This document shows positions 45,093 through 54,189 of a DNA stretch of 64,000 nucleotides, in pieces. A model generated the notes under the pieces. The model saw nothing but the letters and a program-made list of their open reading frames with translations, had not been told where the DNA came from and made no database searches. How positions within the stretch are numbered: the stretch's first letter is position 1; each line of letters opens with the position of its first letter. This stretch comes from Oceanicola sp. 22II-s10i (GTDB lineage: Bacteria; Pseudomonadota; Alphaproteobacteria; Rhodobacterales; Rhodobacteraceae): contig NZ_AQQU01000003.1 in NCBI RefSeq assembly GCF_002210105.1, positions 186,001-250,000 of the forward strand, given 5' to 3'. Position numbers and translations under genes: made by a program.

Positions 45093-45269
45093 TCAGCGCA
45101 GGCGGGACGGCGGGCGAACCTGCTCCTTGTCCCACGGAAACCCGAAGACCTGTTCGAGCCCCCAGATCGCCAGGCAGGCCAGAACGACCGATCCCACCAG
45201 GATGATCCGGTTCCGCGAGGGCGGGTGACGCGCCCATCGGGTCATTCGGATCAGCCAGATCGGGTCCAT
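45093..45269 (-). CDS. small single-helix membrane protein
   Basis: 58 residues. A basic N-terminal part (IRMTRWARHPPSRNR) is followed by one hydrophobic helix (IILVGSVVLACLAIWGL) and the short tail FGFPWDKEQVRPP. The ATG at 45269 lies one base after the hpt stop codon, so it is probably cotranslated with hpt. Small proteins of this WARxPPS-helix type are, from memory, common in Rhodobacteraceae, without known function. Confidence 0.65.
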   Translation of the reverse strand: MDPIWLIRMTRWARHPPSRNRIILVGSVVLACLAIWGLEQVFGFPWDKEQVRPPSRLR

Positions 45270-45270
45270 C

Positions 45271-45810
45271 TCAGGTGAACCGCACTTTCCCGATGTAGGG
45301 CAGGTTGCGGTTGCACTGGGCATAGTCGATCCCGTAGCCGACCACGAACTCGTCCGGGATCTCGAACCCGATCCAGTCGGCGCGGAAGTCGACCTCGCGC
45401 CGCGACGGCTTGTCCAGCAGGGCGATGGTCTTCAGCTTCTTGGGGCGCCGTGCGGACAGCAGGTGGATGACGTGGCTCAGCGTATAGCCGGTGTCGACGA
45501 TGTCCTCGACCACCAGCACGTTGCGACCTTCGATCTCGCCCCGCAGGTCCTTGAGGATACGCACCTCGCGGCTCGACTCGGTCGCATTGCCGTAGGACGA
45601 GGCCTCGAGGAAATCGACCTCGACGTCGCGGTCGCCCAGTTCGCGCACGAGGTCCGCGATGAACACGAAGGACCCGCGGAGCAGGCCGACGACGACCAGC
45701 CGCTCGTCCTTGGGAAACTCCGCCTTGATGTCGCGGCACAGCGCCTCGATCCGCGCCGCGATCGCCTTGGCGCTGATCATCTGGTCGATGACATATGGAC
45801 GCTCTGCCAT
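45271..45810 (-). CDS. hpt: hypoxanthine phosphoribosyltransferase
   Basis: Purine salvage: joins hypoxanthine (and often guanine) to PRPP. The 179-residue protein has the PRPP-binding loop [14 protein letters not shown], the family segment [18 protein letters not shown], and the purine-site region [23 protein letters not shown] precedes the ATG at 45810; the longer reading lacks a ribosome site. Divergent from a COQ10-like gene. Confidence 0.94.
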   Translation of the reverse strand: MAERPYVIDQMISAKAIAARIEALCRDIKAEFPKDERLVVVGLLRGSFVFIADLVRELGDRDVEVDFLEASSYGNATESSREVRILKDLRGEIEGRNVLVVEDIVDTGYTLSHVIHLLSARRPKKLKTIALLDKPSRREVDFRADWIGFEIPDEFVVGYGIDYAQCNRNLPYIGKVRFT

Positions 45811-45876
45811 GATACCCCCTTGATCTCGCGGGCTCACTCTACGACATGGGGACCCACTGACAAGCACGGGAGCGTC

Positions 45877-46326
45877 ATGCCAACCCATTCGGAAACCAGA
45901 GTGCTGCCCTATACGGCGGATCAGATGTACGACCTCGTGGCCGACGTGGGATCCTATCCGCAGTTCCTGCCGTGGTGCGCCGCGGCGCGTGTGAACCGGC
46001 GGACCGAGATCGAGGGCGGCGAGGTGATGGAAGCGGACCTCGTCATCTCGTTCAAGGTGTTCCGGGAAAAGTTCGGCAGCCGCGTGACGCTGTGGCCCGA
46101 ACAGAAGAAGATCGACACCGAATACATCGACGGGCCGTTCAAATACATGAAGTCGAACTGGGCTTTCCGCGATGTCGACGGCGGCTGCGAGGTCTCGTTC
46201 TTCGTGGATTTCGAATTCAAGAACGCCGTGCTTCAGGGAATCATTGGCATCGTCTTCAACGATGCGATGCGCCGGATCGTCCGCGCGTTCGAGAACCGGG
46301 CGCAGGACCTCTACGGGACGGCGTGA
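45877..46326 (+). CDS. COQ10/RatA-like START-domain protein
   Basis: 149 residues of the polyketide-cyclase/START fold. The sequence [25 protein letters not shown] at the start is characteristic of COQ10-like ubiquinone-binding proteins and their E. coli relative RatA, and FVDFEFKN followed by [16 protein letters not shown] completes the lipid-binding pocket. In alphaproteobacteria a quinone-chaperone role is the more likely. GGGAG precedes the ATG. The stop codon lies inside a 10-bp inverted repeat shared with the convergent amt gene. Confidence 0.9.
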   Translation: MPTHSETRVLPYTADQMYDLVADVGSYPQFLPWCAAARVNRRTEIEGGEVMEADLVISFKVFREKFGSRVTLWPEQKKIDTEYIDGPFKYMKSNWAFRDVDGGCEVSFFVDFEFKNAVLQGIIGIVFNDAMRRIVRAFENRAQDLYGTA

Positions 46327-46347
46327 CCGGCGGCTGACCGGTCACGC
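46321..46347. terminator. inverted repeat between convergent genes (COQ10-like and amt)
   Basis: A perfect 10-bp stem, GCGTGACCGG (46321-46330) with CCGGTCACGC (46338-46347) and a 7-base loop. It includes the stop codon of the COQ10-like gene and ends 8 bases before the amt stop. No T run. Probably a bidirectional 3' hairpin. Confidence 0.45.
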
Positions 46348-46355
46348 CCCTCGCG

Positions 46356-47534
46356 TCAGGACACGTGGTCGTAGGCGCGTTCGCCGTGCTGCATCAGGTC
46401 GAGCCCGTTGGTCTCGGTCTCGGCATCGACCCGCATCGGCATCAGGAAGCCCACCAGTTTCGCCAGAACGAAGGTCACGACGACCGTGAACACGCCCACG
46501 ATGGCCAGCGACCCGAGCTGTGCTGCAAAGCTGCCCGCGCCGAAGACCGCGATCATGATGGTCCCGAAGATGCCGCCGACGCCGTGGACGGCAAAGACGT
46601 CCAGCGTGTCGTCGATCTGCAGGACGCCGCGCATCAGGTTGACCGCCTCCTGACACAGGATCCCGGCGATGGCGCCGATCACCACGGCCTCGACCGGGCC
46701 GACATAGCCCGAGGCGGGGGTGATGGAGGCGAGACCGGCGATGGTGCCGGTGACGAGACCGACGAGCGACGCCTTGCCGTGCTTCATCCGTTCCCACATC
46801 GCCCATGTGAGCGATGCGGCGGCGGCGGACAGGTGCGTGACCACGATCGCCATCGCCGCGCCGCCATCCGCCGCCAGCTGCGAGCCGCCGTTGAAGCCGA
46901 ACCAGCCGACCCAGAGCATCGAGGCGCCGATCATCACGAAGCCGGGGTTGTGCGGCGGCTTGGTCTTGTCGCGCCGCGGCCCGAGCATCAGCGCGATCAC
47001 GATGGCCGCCAGCCCCGCAGTTTCATGCACCACTATCCCGCCCGCGAAGTCACGCGCACCGGTTTCACCGAAGATGCCGCCATCCGCCAGCATCCCGCCG
47101 CCCCAGATCCAGTGGACCACCGGCGCGTAGCACAGCAGCATCCACAGGGTTGAGAAGGTCAGGACCCAGCCGAAGGACGCCCGTTCGACATAGGCGCCGA
47201 CGATCAGCGCGGGCGTGATGATCGCGAATGTCATCTGGAAGGCAAAGAACAGGATCTCGGGCAGGGTGCCCGACAGGCTCTCCGTGTCGATCCCGAGCAG
47301 CAGGGCCTTGCCGAAGCCGCCCCAGACCGCATTGCCATCCCCGAAGGCGATGGAATAGCCGAAGGCGAACCATGCGAGGCTCATCGCGCAGGCGATGGCA
47401 AAGCAGTGCATGAAGACCGAAAGCACGTTCCGCGCGCGGACAAGGCCGCCGTAGAACAGCGCCAGTCCCGGCAATGTCATGAATAGGACCAGGGCCGTGG
47501 CCACGATGATCCATGCGGTGTCCGCTGCGTTCAC
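46356..47534 (-). CDS. amt: ammonium transporter
   Basis: 392 residues, eleven transmembrane helices. Conserved Amt features: the GLALFYGGLVRARNVLSV start, VVHETAGLAAIVIALMLG (first pore His), WVGWFGFNGGSQLA, and FAVHGVGGIFGTIM (second pore His). It has no signal peptide, unlike E. coli AmtB. The start codon is GTG with GGGAGGGG just upstream. No glnK lies beside it, which is unusual because glnK-amtB is the common pair. A 14-bp palindrome lies about 80 bases upstream. Confidence 0.95.
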   Translation of the reverse strand: MNAADTAWIIVATALVLFMTLPGLALFYGGLVRARNVLSVFMHCFAIACAMSLAWFAFGYSIAFGDGNAVWGGFGKALLLGIDTESLSGTLPEILFFAFQMTFAIITPALIVGAYVERASFGWVLTFSTLWMLLCYAPVVHWIWGGGMLADGGIFGETGARDFAGGIVVHETAGLAAIVIALMLGPRRDKTKPPHNPGFVMIGASMLWVGWFGFNGGSQLAADGGAAMAIVVTHLSAAAASLTWAMWERMKHGKASLVGLVTGTIAGLASITPASGYVGPVEAVVIGAIAGILCQEAVNLMRGVLQIDDTLDVFAVHGVGGIFGTIMIAVFGAGSFAAQLGSLAIVGVFTVVVTFVLAKLVGFLMPMRVDAETETNGLDLMQHGERAYDHVS

Positions 47535-47610
47535 TGTCCCCTCCCGCGCAACCCGAATGATTTCAGGTGCACCACAGGGGGCGATTAGAAAAGGGGCAAA
47601 ATTCCCTGGA

Positions 47611-47624
47611 CCCGATTAATCGGG
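47611..47624. promoter_or_regulatory. 14-bp perfect palindrome upstream of amt
   Basis: CCCGATTAATCGGG is a perfect palindrome located about 77 bases upstream of the amt GTG. Minus-strand promoter-like sequence (TTGCCC) lies closer to the gene. It also lies 35 bases beyond the stop of pncC, but that gene is transcribed away from a terminator-like position here without a T run. An activator or repressor site for amt is plausible; no specific regulator is implied. Confidence 0.4.
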
Positions 47625-47658
47625 GCGCAGTTTGCAAAGAGACACATGGGTGGCGGGC

Positions 47659-48147
47659 TCAGGGACGGAACTCGGCCGCCTCCTTGAGCAGCTCCATCGC
47701 CCGGTCGCGTGACACCGCACGCACCCGGTCCCGGCCGAGCGCACCGAAATCCTGCGTCTCGCTGCGGGTCTCCATGCCTTCGCGGGCGACGGCGAAACAG
47801 ACCCGGCCCTCGGGCTTGTCGCCCGCGCCGCCGGGGCCCGCGATCCCGGTGATCCCGACCGCCACACCGGCCCTCAGCGCGCGGCGCGCGCCCTCGGCCA
47901 TCTCGACCGCCGTCTCCTCGCTGACCGCGCCGTAGGCTTTCAGCGTGTTCGTATCGACCCCCAGGACATCGCGCTTGGCGGCGTTGGAATAGGCGACGAT
48001 CCCGCCCAGAACCACGTCCGAAGACCCGGCGACGTCGATCAGCCGGGCGCTCACCATGCCGCCCGTGCAGCTTTCCGCGGTGGCCAGTTTCAGTCCTGCG
48101 GCGCGGCAGGCGTCCAGCACCGACTCGGGGGTGATCTCAGCACTCAT
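47659..48147 (-). CDS. pncC: nicotinamide-nucleotide amidase (CinA C-terminal domain protein)
   Basis: 162 residues equal to the CinA C-terminal domain alone. PncC deamidates nicotinamide mononucleotide to nicotinate mononucleotide in NAD recycling. The active-site block LATAESCTGGMVSARLIDV (Ser, Cys, Thr) is intact, followed by GGIVAYSNAAKRDVLGV and VGITGIAGPGG. ATG at 48147 fits the family start. In many relatives it directly follows pgpA; here an unrelated plus-strand gene lies between them. Confidence 0.92.
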   Translation of the reverse strand: MSAEITPESVLDACRAAGLKLATAESCTGGMVSARLIDVAGSSDVVLGGIVAYSNAAKRDVLGVDTNTLKAYGAVSEETAVEMAEGARRALRAGVAVGITGIAGPGGAGDKPEGRVCFAVAREGMETRSETQDFGALGRDRVRAVSRDRAMELLKEAAEFRP

Positions 48148-48302
48148 GGGGGCATTCCTCACGCTTAGGTTGAACGGCTCTGGCGCTGGCACATCCGGCG
48201 GCAGGTATCGCCCCGTGATGACCTGCGCCGCGCCATAATGGGAACGTTTTTCTAAGACATTTCATATCCCTGCACTCAGATGCAACAGAGGAGAAAGTGA
48301 GG

Positions 48303-48842
48303 ATGCTTTCATCCATAGGGCTGGGCAGCGTTCCCCTGCTGTCCCAGCTTCAACAGGCGGTCAGCGCATCGTCGTCTTCGGGTTCGCCCGGAAACGGCAA
48401 TTCGACGACCGTCGACACGTCGGGCAGCACCGCCACTTCGGGCGGCGAGGCCACAGGCGGTTCGTCCCTTGTGGACGAGGCGCTGAACGACGTACCGGTC
48501 AGCCCCGTGCCGACCGCGGACAAGTCGGCCCAGGCCGCCGGGTCCGTGTCCGGCACACAGGGCGTGGCCCAGGTCGTGGGGACCCAGTCCGCAGGTGAGC
48601 GTGCCTATGCGCCGCGCAGCTCGGGCGGGTTCGATTTCGACCGGGTTGCGGCCGAGGCCGTGCAGCGGGCGGATTTCCGTTCCCTGCTGATCGACCGGAT
48701 CGGGCAGGCACCCGACACCGAGGATTTGACGACCGTCAAGCCCTCCTCCGGTGGCTACGACGCGCCGAACCCGTTCGCCTCCGGACAGGCACAGGGCCAG
48801 TCGGCTCCGCCTGCCGCCAAGTCGCTCGATTACGCTTACTGA
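48303..48842 (+). CDS. hypothetical Ser/Gly/Thr-rich protein
   Basis: 179 residues. No family was recognised. The first 80 residues are low-complexity (SASSSSGSPGNGNS, TSGSTATSGGEATGG) and probably disordered. A short ordered region may lie at about 105-135 (FDFDRVAAEAVQRADFRSLLIDRIG). The C-terminal end is again disordered. It has no signal peptide and no membrane helix. AGAGGAG lies 9 bases before the ATG at 48303, a very good ribosome site, so the gene is probably real; a GTG at 48297 is too close to it. It interrupts the usual pgpA-pncC neighbourhood on the opposite strand. Confidence 0.65.
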   Translation: MLSSIGLGSVPLLSQLQQAVSASSSSGSPGNGNSTTVDTSGSTATSGGEATGGSSLVDEALNDVPVSPVPTADKSAQAAGSVSGTQGVAQVVGTQSAGERAYAPRSSGGFDFDRVAAEAVQRADFRSLLIDRIGQAPDTEDLTTVKPSSGGYDAPNPFASGQAQGQSAPPAAKSLDYAY

Positions 48843-48858
48843 TCGTCATGTGACCTTA

Positions 48859-48889
48859 CGGCGCGCCGCCTCCCTCGGTCGGCGCGCCG
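48859..48889. terminator. GC-rich hairpin between convergent genes
   Basis: CGGCGCGCCG occurs at 48859-48868 and again at 48880-48889. As each copy is self-complementary, the two also pair with each other as a 10-bp stem with an 11-base loop. It lies between the 3' ends of the hypothetical gene and pgpA. No T run; a bidirectional 3' hairpin is likely. Confidence 0.45.
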
Positions 48890-48897
48890 CATATGTC

Positions 48898-49389
48898 CTA
48901 AATCACCGCGTGGAACAGTCCGCCCATCACGGCCACGACCACCGCGGCGAAAACCCCCGCGATCACATCGTCCAGCATCACGCCCGTCGCATCCGCACGC
49001 CGGTCCGCCCAGCCGATCGGACCGGGTTTCAGGATGTCGAACGCCCGGAAGGCGATGAACGCCACGACCCAGCCGGGCCAGAGCGCCAGCACGTTCACCC
49101 CGGCATGATCCGCCCCGATCAGAACCGGCAGCAGGGCGATCCACTGGCCCGCCACCTCGTCGATCACCACGTGCGACGGATCGTGGTTGCCCGTCCGCTC
49201 GACCTCGCGCGCCGTGGCCCAGACCCCGACGAAATAGGCGACCGGAATGGCGAGGATCACCAGCCACGCGCCGCCGATGGCATGCAGCTGCCATGCCGAC
49301 AGCAGCCCGGCGGCCGAGCCCCATGTGCCGGGCATCGGGCGCATGTGGCCCGTGCCGCCGAAGGTCGCGATCAGGTGGCTGGGGGTCAT
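48898..49389 (-). CDS. pgpA: phosphatidylglycerophosphatase A
   Basis: Removes the phosphate from phosphatidylglycerophosphate to make phosphatidylglycerol. The 163-residue membrane protein has the active-site sequence GSAAGLL, the acidic motif [13 protein letters not shown], and [17 protein letters not shown], all diagnostic of PgpA. Several helices cross the inner membrane. The start overlaps the ispDF stop by four bases. Confidence 0.94.
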   Translation of the reverse strand: MTPSHLIATFGGTGHMRPMPGTWGSAAGLLSAWQLHAIGGAWLVILAIPVAYFVGVWATAREVERTGNHDPSHVVIDEVAGQWIALLPVLIGADHAGVNVLALWPGWVVAFIAFRAFDILKPGPIGWADRRADATGVMLDDVIAGVFAAVVVAVMGGLFHAVI

Positions 49390-50543
49390 TGGCTGTCTCC
49401 GGTGGCGAACAGGGTTGCGGTGGCAAGGGCGGCGATGCCTTCCTCGCGGCCGGTGAAGCCCAGCCGTTCCGAGGTCGTCGCCTTGACCGAGATGCGGTCG
49501 GCGGGGGTGCCGAGGATGCGCGCCAGTTCGGCCTGCATCGTCAGGGCGTGGGGGCCGATCTTGGGGCGTTCGCAGACCAGCGTGCAGTCGATATTGCCGA
49601 TCTCGTAGCCCTTCGACCGGGCCAGCGCCCCGGCATGGGCCAGGAATATCCCGCTCGCCGCGCCCTTCCACTGGGGATCGGAGGGCGGGAAGTGGCGGCC
49701 GATGTCGCCCTCGGCCAGCGCGCCGTAGATCGCGTCGGTGATCGCGTGCATCCCGACATCGGCATCCGAATGCCCGACCAGCCCGTGCCCGTGATCGACC
49801 CGCACACCGCAGAGCATCACGTGATCGCCCGGCCCGAAGGCATGGACGTCGTAGCCGTTGCCCAGCCTCACCGGAACCCGTGTGGCGCCTGTCATCTTGC
49901 TGCCCCTCAATATGCGCTCGGCCCGCGCGAAATCGGCGGGCGCGGTGATCTTGATGTTGTCCGGATCGCCCGGAACCATCTGCACGGCGATGCCTGCGGC
50001 CCGCGTGACCTCCACGTCATCCGCCGCACCGCCCATATGCGCCCGGTGTGCGTCGAGGATGGTGCCAAAGCGGAAGCCCTGCGGGGTCTGCGCGCGGAAC
50101 AGGCCGTCACGGTCCTGCGTGCCCGCCACGTGCCCGTCCGCCCCGCGCCACAGGGCATCGCTGACCGGCAGGCCGGGCGCGGCGGCCTCGGTACCGTCCA
50201 GCGCGTCCACGACCGAGCTGATCAGCTCCGCCGTCACGCAGGGCCGGGCGATGTCGTGGATCAGCACCTTGTCCGGCGGCGTCTCCGCCAGCGCCTCCAG
50301 CCCCGCGCGGACCGAGGCGTCGCGGGTCGCGCCGCCGGTCACGCGGATCACGCCCTCGGGCAGGGGAATCGCGCGGTCGTCGGGATGCAGCACGACCACG
50401 ATCCTGTCGACGCCGGCGGCGGCAAAGGCGGCCAGCGTCCAGTCGGCCACGCGGCGGCCGGCAAGGGGCCGCCACTGCTTGGGCAGGCCGCCTCCGGCGC
50501 GGGTGCCGCGTCCAGCGGCGACGATCACTGCGGCTGTGGTCAT
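49386..50543 (-). CDS. ispDF: bifunctional IspD/IspF isoprenoid enzyme
   Basis: One 385-residue chain performing two steps of the MEP pathway. Residues 1-220 are IspD (MEP cytidylyltransferase), with [32 protein letters not shown] and RAQTPQGFR. Residues 226-385 are IspF (MEcPP synthase), with [42 protein letters not shown] and [19 protein letters not shown]. The fusion is typical of alphaproteobacteria. It is followed by pgpA in the same reading direction and is divergent from dusB. Confidence 0.97.
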   Translation of the reverse strand: MTTAAVIVAAGRGTRAGGGLPKQWRPLAGRRVADWTLAAFAAAGVDRIVVVLHPDDRAIPLPEGVIRVTGGATRDASVRAGLEALAETPPDKVLIHDIARPCVTAELISSVVDALDGTEAAAPGLPVSDALWRGADGHVAGTQDRDGLFRAQTPQGFRFGTILDAHRAHMGGAADDVEVTRAAGIAVQMVPGDPDNIKITAPADFARAERILRGSKMTGATRVPVRLGNGYDVHAFGPGDHVMLCGVRVDHGHGLVGHSDADVGMHAITDAIYGALAEGDIGRHFPPSDPQWKGAASGIFLAHAGALARSKGYEIGNIDCTLVCERPKIGPHALTMQAELARILGTPADRISVKATTSERLGFTGREEGIAALATATLFATGDSQ

Positions 50544-50670
50544 GGGCTTCCTTCGTCTGGCCCCTGCATAGGCCCAAGGCCGGGGCGGGGCAATCGCAGA
50601 GGTGTCGCGGGTTGATGCCCAAAAAACGGGCGATTACGGGAATGTCAGGCCGCTTACGCGGGTGCATTTG

Positions 50671-50714
50671 TTGAACCTTTGTGCAATGTGTTCTAGCCAG
50701 ATGACGTTGCACAA
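50671..50714 (+). promoter_or_regulatory. candidate promoter and inverted-repeat operator of the dusB-ntrBC operon
   Basis: A possible promoter reads TTGAAC (50671-50676) and TAGCCA (50694-50699) with 17 bases between. An inverted repeat brackets this -10: TTGTGCAA (50679-50686) and TTGCACAA (50707-50714), 20 bases apart. The right arm touches the AAGGA ribosome site of dusB. If transcription starts further upstream, the RNA hairpin would hide that site; if it starts at about 50706, the repeat is a DNA operator. The repeat is exact; the promoter call is weaker. Confidence 0.4.
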
Positions 50715-50725
50715 GGAATAGGCAC

Positions 50726-51715
50726 ATGACGCCGACCCGGGGCGACCTGGCATTAAACCCTCCCGTCCTGCTGGCCCCGATGGCCGGAATCACCGATCTG
50801 CCGTTCCGCGATCTGGTGAGCCGCTTCGGTGCGGGCCTCGTCGTGAGCGAGATGGTGGCGAGCCAGGAGATGATCCAGGGCAAGCCCGGCGTCCGGGAAA
50901 AGGCCGAGCTCGGCATCGGCCGGGCACGCACCTCGGTCCAGCTGGCCGGGCGCGACGCGGGCTGGATGGCCCGTGCCGCACGCGAGGTCGCCGACCAGGG
51001 CGCGCAGGTCATCGACATCAACATGGGCTGCCCGGCCAAGAAGGTCGTGGGCGGGATGTCCGGCTCGGCCCTGATGCGCGAACCCGACCATGCGCTCTCG
51101 CTGGTCGAGGCGGTGGTGAACGCGGTCGACGTGCCGGTCACGCTCAAGATGCGGCTCGGCTGGGACGACGACTGCCTGAACGCGCCTGAGATCGCGGGGC
51201 GGGCCGAGGCGGCGGGCGTGCGGATGCTGGTGATCCACGGCCGGACACGCTGCCAGTTCTACAAGGGGCAGGCGGACTGGGCCGCGATCGCGGCGGTCAA
51301 GCGGGCGGTGTCGGTGCCGGTGATCGCCAACGGCGACATCGTCAGTGCGGCGACGGCGCGCGAGGCGCTGCGCCTGTCCGGCGCGGACGGCGTGATGATC
51401 GGGCGCGGCGCGCAGGGGCGGCCCTGGCTGCCCGCGCAGGTCGCGCATGAGCTCTATGGCCAGCCGGCCCCGACGATCCCGAACGGAGGCGATCTTTCCG
51501 ACATGGTCTCAGAACATTACGAGGCGATCCTCAGCTTCTATGGCGCCGCGCTCGGCACCCGCGTCGCGCGCAAGCACCTTGGCTGGTACATGGATGCGGC
51601 GGGCACCGGCGCGGCCCTGCGGCAGCGCATCCTGCGCAGTTTCGACACCTCCGAAGTCCTGCTGCTGCTGCCGCGCGCACTGGCGGCGCAGCAAGATGAA
51701 AAGGCCGCCGCATGA
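50726..51715 (+). CDS. dusB: tRNA-dihydrouridine synthase (NifR3 type)
   Basis: Flavoenzyme that reduces uridines in tRNA D-loops. The 329-residue protein has the TIM-barrel start LLAPMAGITDLPFRDL, the catalytic cysteine in DINMGCPAKKVVGGMSGSAL, the base-binding HGRTRCQFYKG and the FMN-phosphate site IANGDI followed by GVMIGRGAQGRPW. It is the first gene of the nifR3-ntrB-ntrC operon known from Rhodobacter capsulatus and overlaps ntrB by four bases. Confidence 0.95.
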   Translation: MTPTRGDLALNPPVLLAPMAGITDLPFRDLVSRFGAGLVVSEMVASQEMIQGKPGVREKAELGIGRARTSVQLAGRDAGWMARAAREVADQGAQVIDINMGCPAKKVVGGMSGSALMREPDHALSLVEAVVNAVDVPVTLKMRLGWDDDCLNAPEIAGRAEAAGVRMLVIHGRTRCQFYKGQADWAAIAAVKRAVSVPVIANGDIVSAATAREALRLSGADGVMIGRGAQGRPWLPAQVAHELYGQPAPTIPNGGDLSDMVSEHYEAILSFYGAALGTRVARKHLGWYMDAAGTGAALRQRILRSFDTSEVLLLLPRALAAQQDEKAAA

Positions 51716-52794
51716 CCCTGGCCGAAAACTCCATCTGGGCCTCGCTGCCGGTTCCGGCGCTGCTGCTCGACCCCGAGGACCGGATCGCGGACATCAACCC
51801 GGCGGCCGAAGGCTTCCTGAACACCTCCTCCAAGTCGATCCGCGGCCAGCACCTGTGGGAACGGGTGATGATCAACTCGCCGCTCGAGGACGCGTTCAAC
51901 CGGGCGCGCGAGACGGTGTCGCCGCTCTTCGTCAACGATGTCGACGTCGGCACCGGGGACCGCGCGCCGCTGCACTGCAACCTGCAGATCGCGCCGCTGC
52001 AGGACCAGCCGGGCTACATGATCTTCCTGATCTCGCCGCGCGAACTGGCGGGCCGGATGACGCAGGACCATTCGGTCAAGTCCGCCGCCAAGTCCGCCAT
52101 CGGCATGGCCGAGATGCTGGCGCACGAGATCAAGAACCCGCTGGCCGGCATCACCGGCGCCGCGCAGCTCCTGTCCATGGGCCTGAACGCCGAGGACCGT
52201 GAGCTGACCGACCTGATCGTGGGTGAGACGCGGCGCATCGTGAAGCTGCTGGAGCAGGTGGAGCAGTTCGGCAACCTGACGCTGCCCGACCTCAAGCCGG
52301 TCAACATCCACGACGTTCTGGACCGTGCGCGCCGGTCGGCCCTGCTGGGGTTCGGCGCGAACATGAAGATCGTCGAGGATTACGACCCCTCGCTGCCGCA
52401 TGCCATGGGCGACCCGGACCAGTTGCTGCAGGTCATCCTGAACCTGTTGAAGAACGCCGCGCAAGCCGCTGGAAAGGATGGCGGAACCATCCGCCTGCAC
52501 ACCTATTTCGAACACTCGTTCCGCCTGCGCCGCGCCGATGGCGGCGGGCGGTCGCTGCCCCTGCAGATCGAGGTGATCGACGACGGTCCCGGCCTGCCGG
52601 ACGAGATCGCGGACCAGATCTTCGACCCCTTCGTGTCGGGCCGCGAAAACGGCACCGGTCTGGGCCTCGCTCTGGTCAGCAAGATCATCTCGGACCACGA
52701 AGGCTGGATTTCGGTCAACTCCGTGCCCGGCCGCACCGTCTTCAGAATTTCCCTGCCTATGGCCCCGCGCCTCAGAAAGAAGAAAAAGGACTAA
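51712..52794 (+). CDS. ntrB: nitrogen regulation histidine kinase NtrB
   Basis: Soluble sensor kinase of the NtrB/NtrC pair, controlled by PII proteins in response to glutamine. 360 residues: an N-terminal PAS domain (PVPALLLDPEDRIADINPAA), the phospho-acceptor His138 in LAHEIKNPLAGI, and the ATPase domain with NLLKNAAQAA, DDGPGLP and NGTGLGLALV. The C terminus is a basic RKKKK tail. It starts in the dusB stop (ATGA) and ends 6 bases before ntrC. Confidence 0.96.
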   Translation: MTLAENSIWASLPVPALLLDPEDRIADINPAAEGFLNTSSKSIRGQHLWERVMINSPLEDAFNRARETVSPLFVNDVDVGTGDRAPLHCNLQIAPLQDQPGYMIFLISPRELAGRMTQDHSVKSAAKSAIGMAEMLAHEIKNPLAGITGAAQLLSMGLNAEDRELTDLIVGETRRIVKLLEQVEQFGNLTLPDLKPVNIHDVLDRARRSALLGFGANMKIVEDYDPSLPHAMGDPDQLLQVILNLLKNAAQAAGKDGGTIRLHTYFEHSFRLRRADGGGRSLPLQIEVIDDGPGLPDEIADQIFDPFVSGRENGTGLGLALVSKIISDHEGWISVNSVPGRTVFRISLPMAPRLRKKKKD

Positions 52795-52800
52795 ATCCAG

Positions 52801-54174
52801 ATGGATGGCACCGTTCTTGTCGCCGATGACGACCGCACGATCCGCACGGTTCTGACACAGGCGCTGACCCGCGCCGGGTGCAAGGTCCACGCGACGTCTT
52901 CGCTGACCACGCTGATGAGGTGGGTCGGCGAGGGCAAGGGCGACGTGGTCATCAGCGACGTCATGATGCCCGACGGGAACGGGCTGGAGATGCTGCCCAA
53001 GATCGCGCAGGACCGTCCGGGCCTGCCGGTGATCGTGATCTCGGCGCAGAACACCATCATGACCGCGATCCAGGCGGCCGAGGCCGAGGCCTACGATTAC
53101 CTGCCCAAGCCCTTCGACCTGCCGGACCTGATGAAACGGACGGCCCGCGCGCTGGAACACCGGCGCAAGCTGCCCTCGGGCCCCAAGCCCGAGGTCGAGG
53201 AGGTCGACCGCCCCGATGAACTGCCGCTGGTCGGCCGCACCGCCGGGATGCAGGCGCTCTATCGCCTCGTGGCGCGGGTGATGAACACCGACCTGTCGGT
53301 GATGATCTCGGGTGAAAGCGGGACCGGCAAGTCCCTGATCGCCAAGGCCATTCACGACTTCAGCGACCGGCGAAACCTGCCGTTCGTCACCGCCTCCGCC
53401 GCCGATCTGCAGGACCTCGAAGGACCAGCCCGCATCCTCGCCCGCGCCAAGGGTGGCACGGTGCTGTTCGACGAGATCAGCGATCTGGACCTCGAAATCC
53501 AGTCCCGCATCGTTCGGATGATGGACGGCCCCGCCGACACGCTGCCGCGCTTCATGGCAACCTGCCAGACGGATCCGAACCGCGCGATGGAAGAGGGCAA
53601 GGTCCGGCAGGACCTCTACTACCGCCTCTGCGGCGCGACGATCCACGTGCCCGCCCTGCGCGAGCGGGTGGAGGACATCCCGCTGCTGGTCGAGCACTTC
53701 CTCCAGCGCGCCGAACGTGACGGCGCGCCCCTGCGCCACGTGGCTGACGATGCGCTGGAACTGATGCGCACCTTCTCGTGGCCCGGCAACGTCCGCCAGC
53801 TGGAGAACGCGATCCGCCGCCTCGTGCTGACCGCGCGCAGCGACGAGATCACCCGCGCCGAGGTCGAGGCCGTGCTCGGCAACCAGCCGGAAAGCGAGCC
53901 GGTGCTGGGCGGTGGCGATACGGAAAAGCTCTCCGCCTCGGTCATGCGTCACCTGCGCCGGTATTTCGACCTGCACGGCAACGCGTTGCCGCCGCCGGGC
54001 CTCTATGCCCGCATCCTGAAGGAGATGGAAATGCCGCTGATCGAGATCGCGCTGGAGGCGACGGGCGGCAATCAGGCGAAATGCGCCGATCTTCTCGGCA
54101 TCAACCGCAATACTTTGCGCAAGAAGATCACTGACCTTGATATTCGCGTGACACGCCGCCGCAAATTGATGTAA
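52801..54174 (+). CDS. ntrC: nitrogen response regulator NtrC, lacking the GAFTGA loop
   Basis: 457 residues. Receiver domain with phospho-acceptor Asp53 ([12 protein letters not shown]). AAA+ domain with Walker A GESGTGKS (171-178) and Walker B VLFDEI (221-226). Fis-type DNA-binding C terminus ([22 protein letters not shown]). Between the Walker motifs the chain is about a dozen residues shorter than in sigma-54 activators and the GAFTGA loop is absent ([20 protein letters not shown] region). Rhodobacter capsulatus NtrC has the same deletion and activates sigma-70 RNA polymerase, so the same is expected here. Confidence 0.96.
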   Translation: MDGTVLVADDDRTIRTVLTQALTRAGCKVHATSSLTTLMRWVGEGKGDVVISDVMMPDGNGLEMLPKIAQDRPGLPVIVISAQNTIMTAIQAAEAEAYDYLPKPFDLPDLMKRTARALEHRRKLPSGPKPEVEEVDRPDELPLVGRTAGMQALYRLVARVMNTDLSVMISGESGTGKSLIAKAIHDFSDRRNLPFVTASAADLQDLEGPARILARAKGGTVLFDEISDLDLEIQSRIVRMMDGPADTLPRFMATCQTDPNRAMEEGKVRQDLYYRLCGATIHVPALRERVEDIPLLVEHFLQRAERDGAPLRHVADDALELMRTFSWPGNVRQLENAIRRLVLTARSDEITRAEVEAVLGNQPESEPVLGGGDTEKLSASVMRHLRRYFDLHGNALPPPGLYARILKEMEMPLIEIALEATGGNQAKCADLLGINRNTLRKKITDLDIRVTRRRKLM

Positions 54175-54189
54175 AACCGCAACAGAACC

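Noticed and set aside
47535-47610. Possible sigma-54 promoter or NtrC enhancer (GGTGCACC) before amt
   Set aside because: No GG-N10-GC promoter pair was found, and the NtrC here lacks the sigma-54 loop; a single short palindrome is weak evidence.
51538-53976. 812-codon minus-strand open frame opposite ntrB and ntrC
   Set aside because: Shadow frame; the ntr genes are unambiguous.
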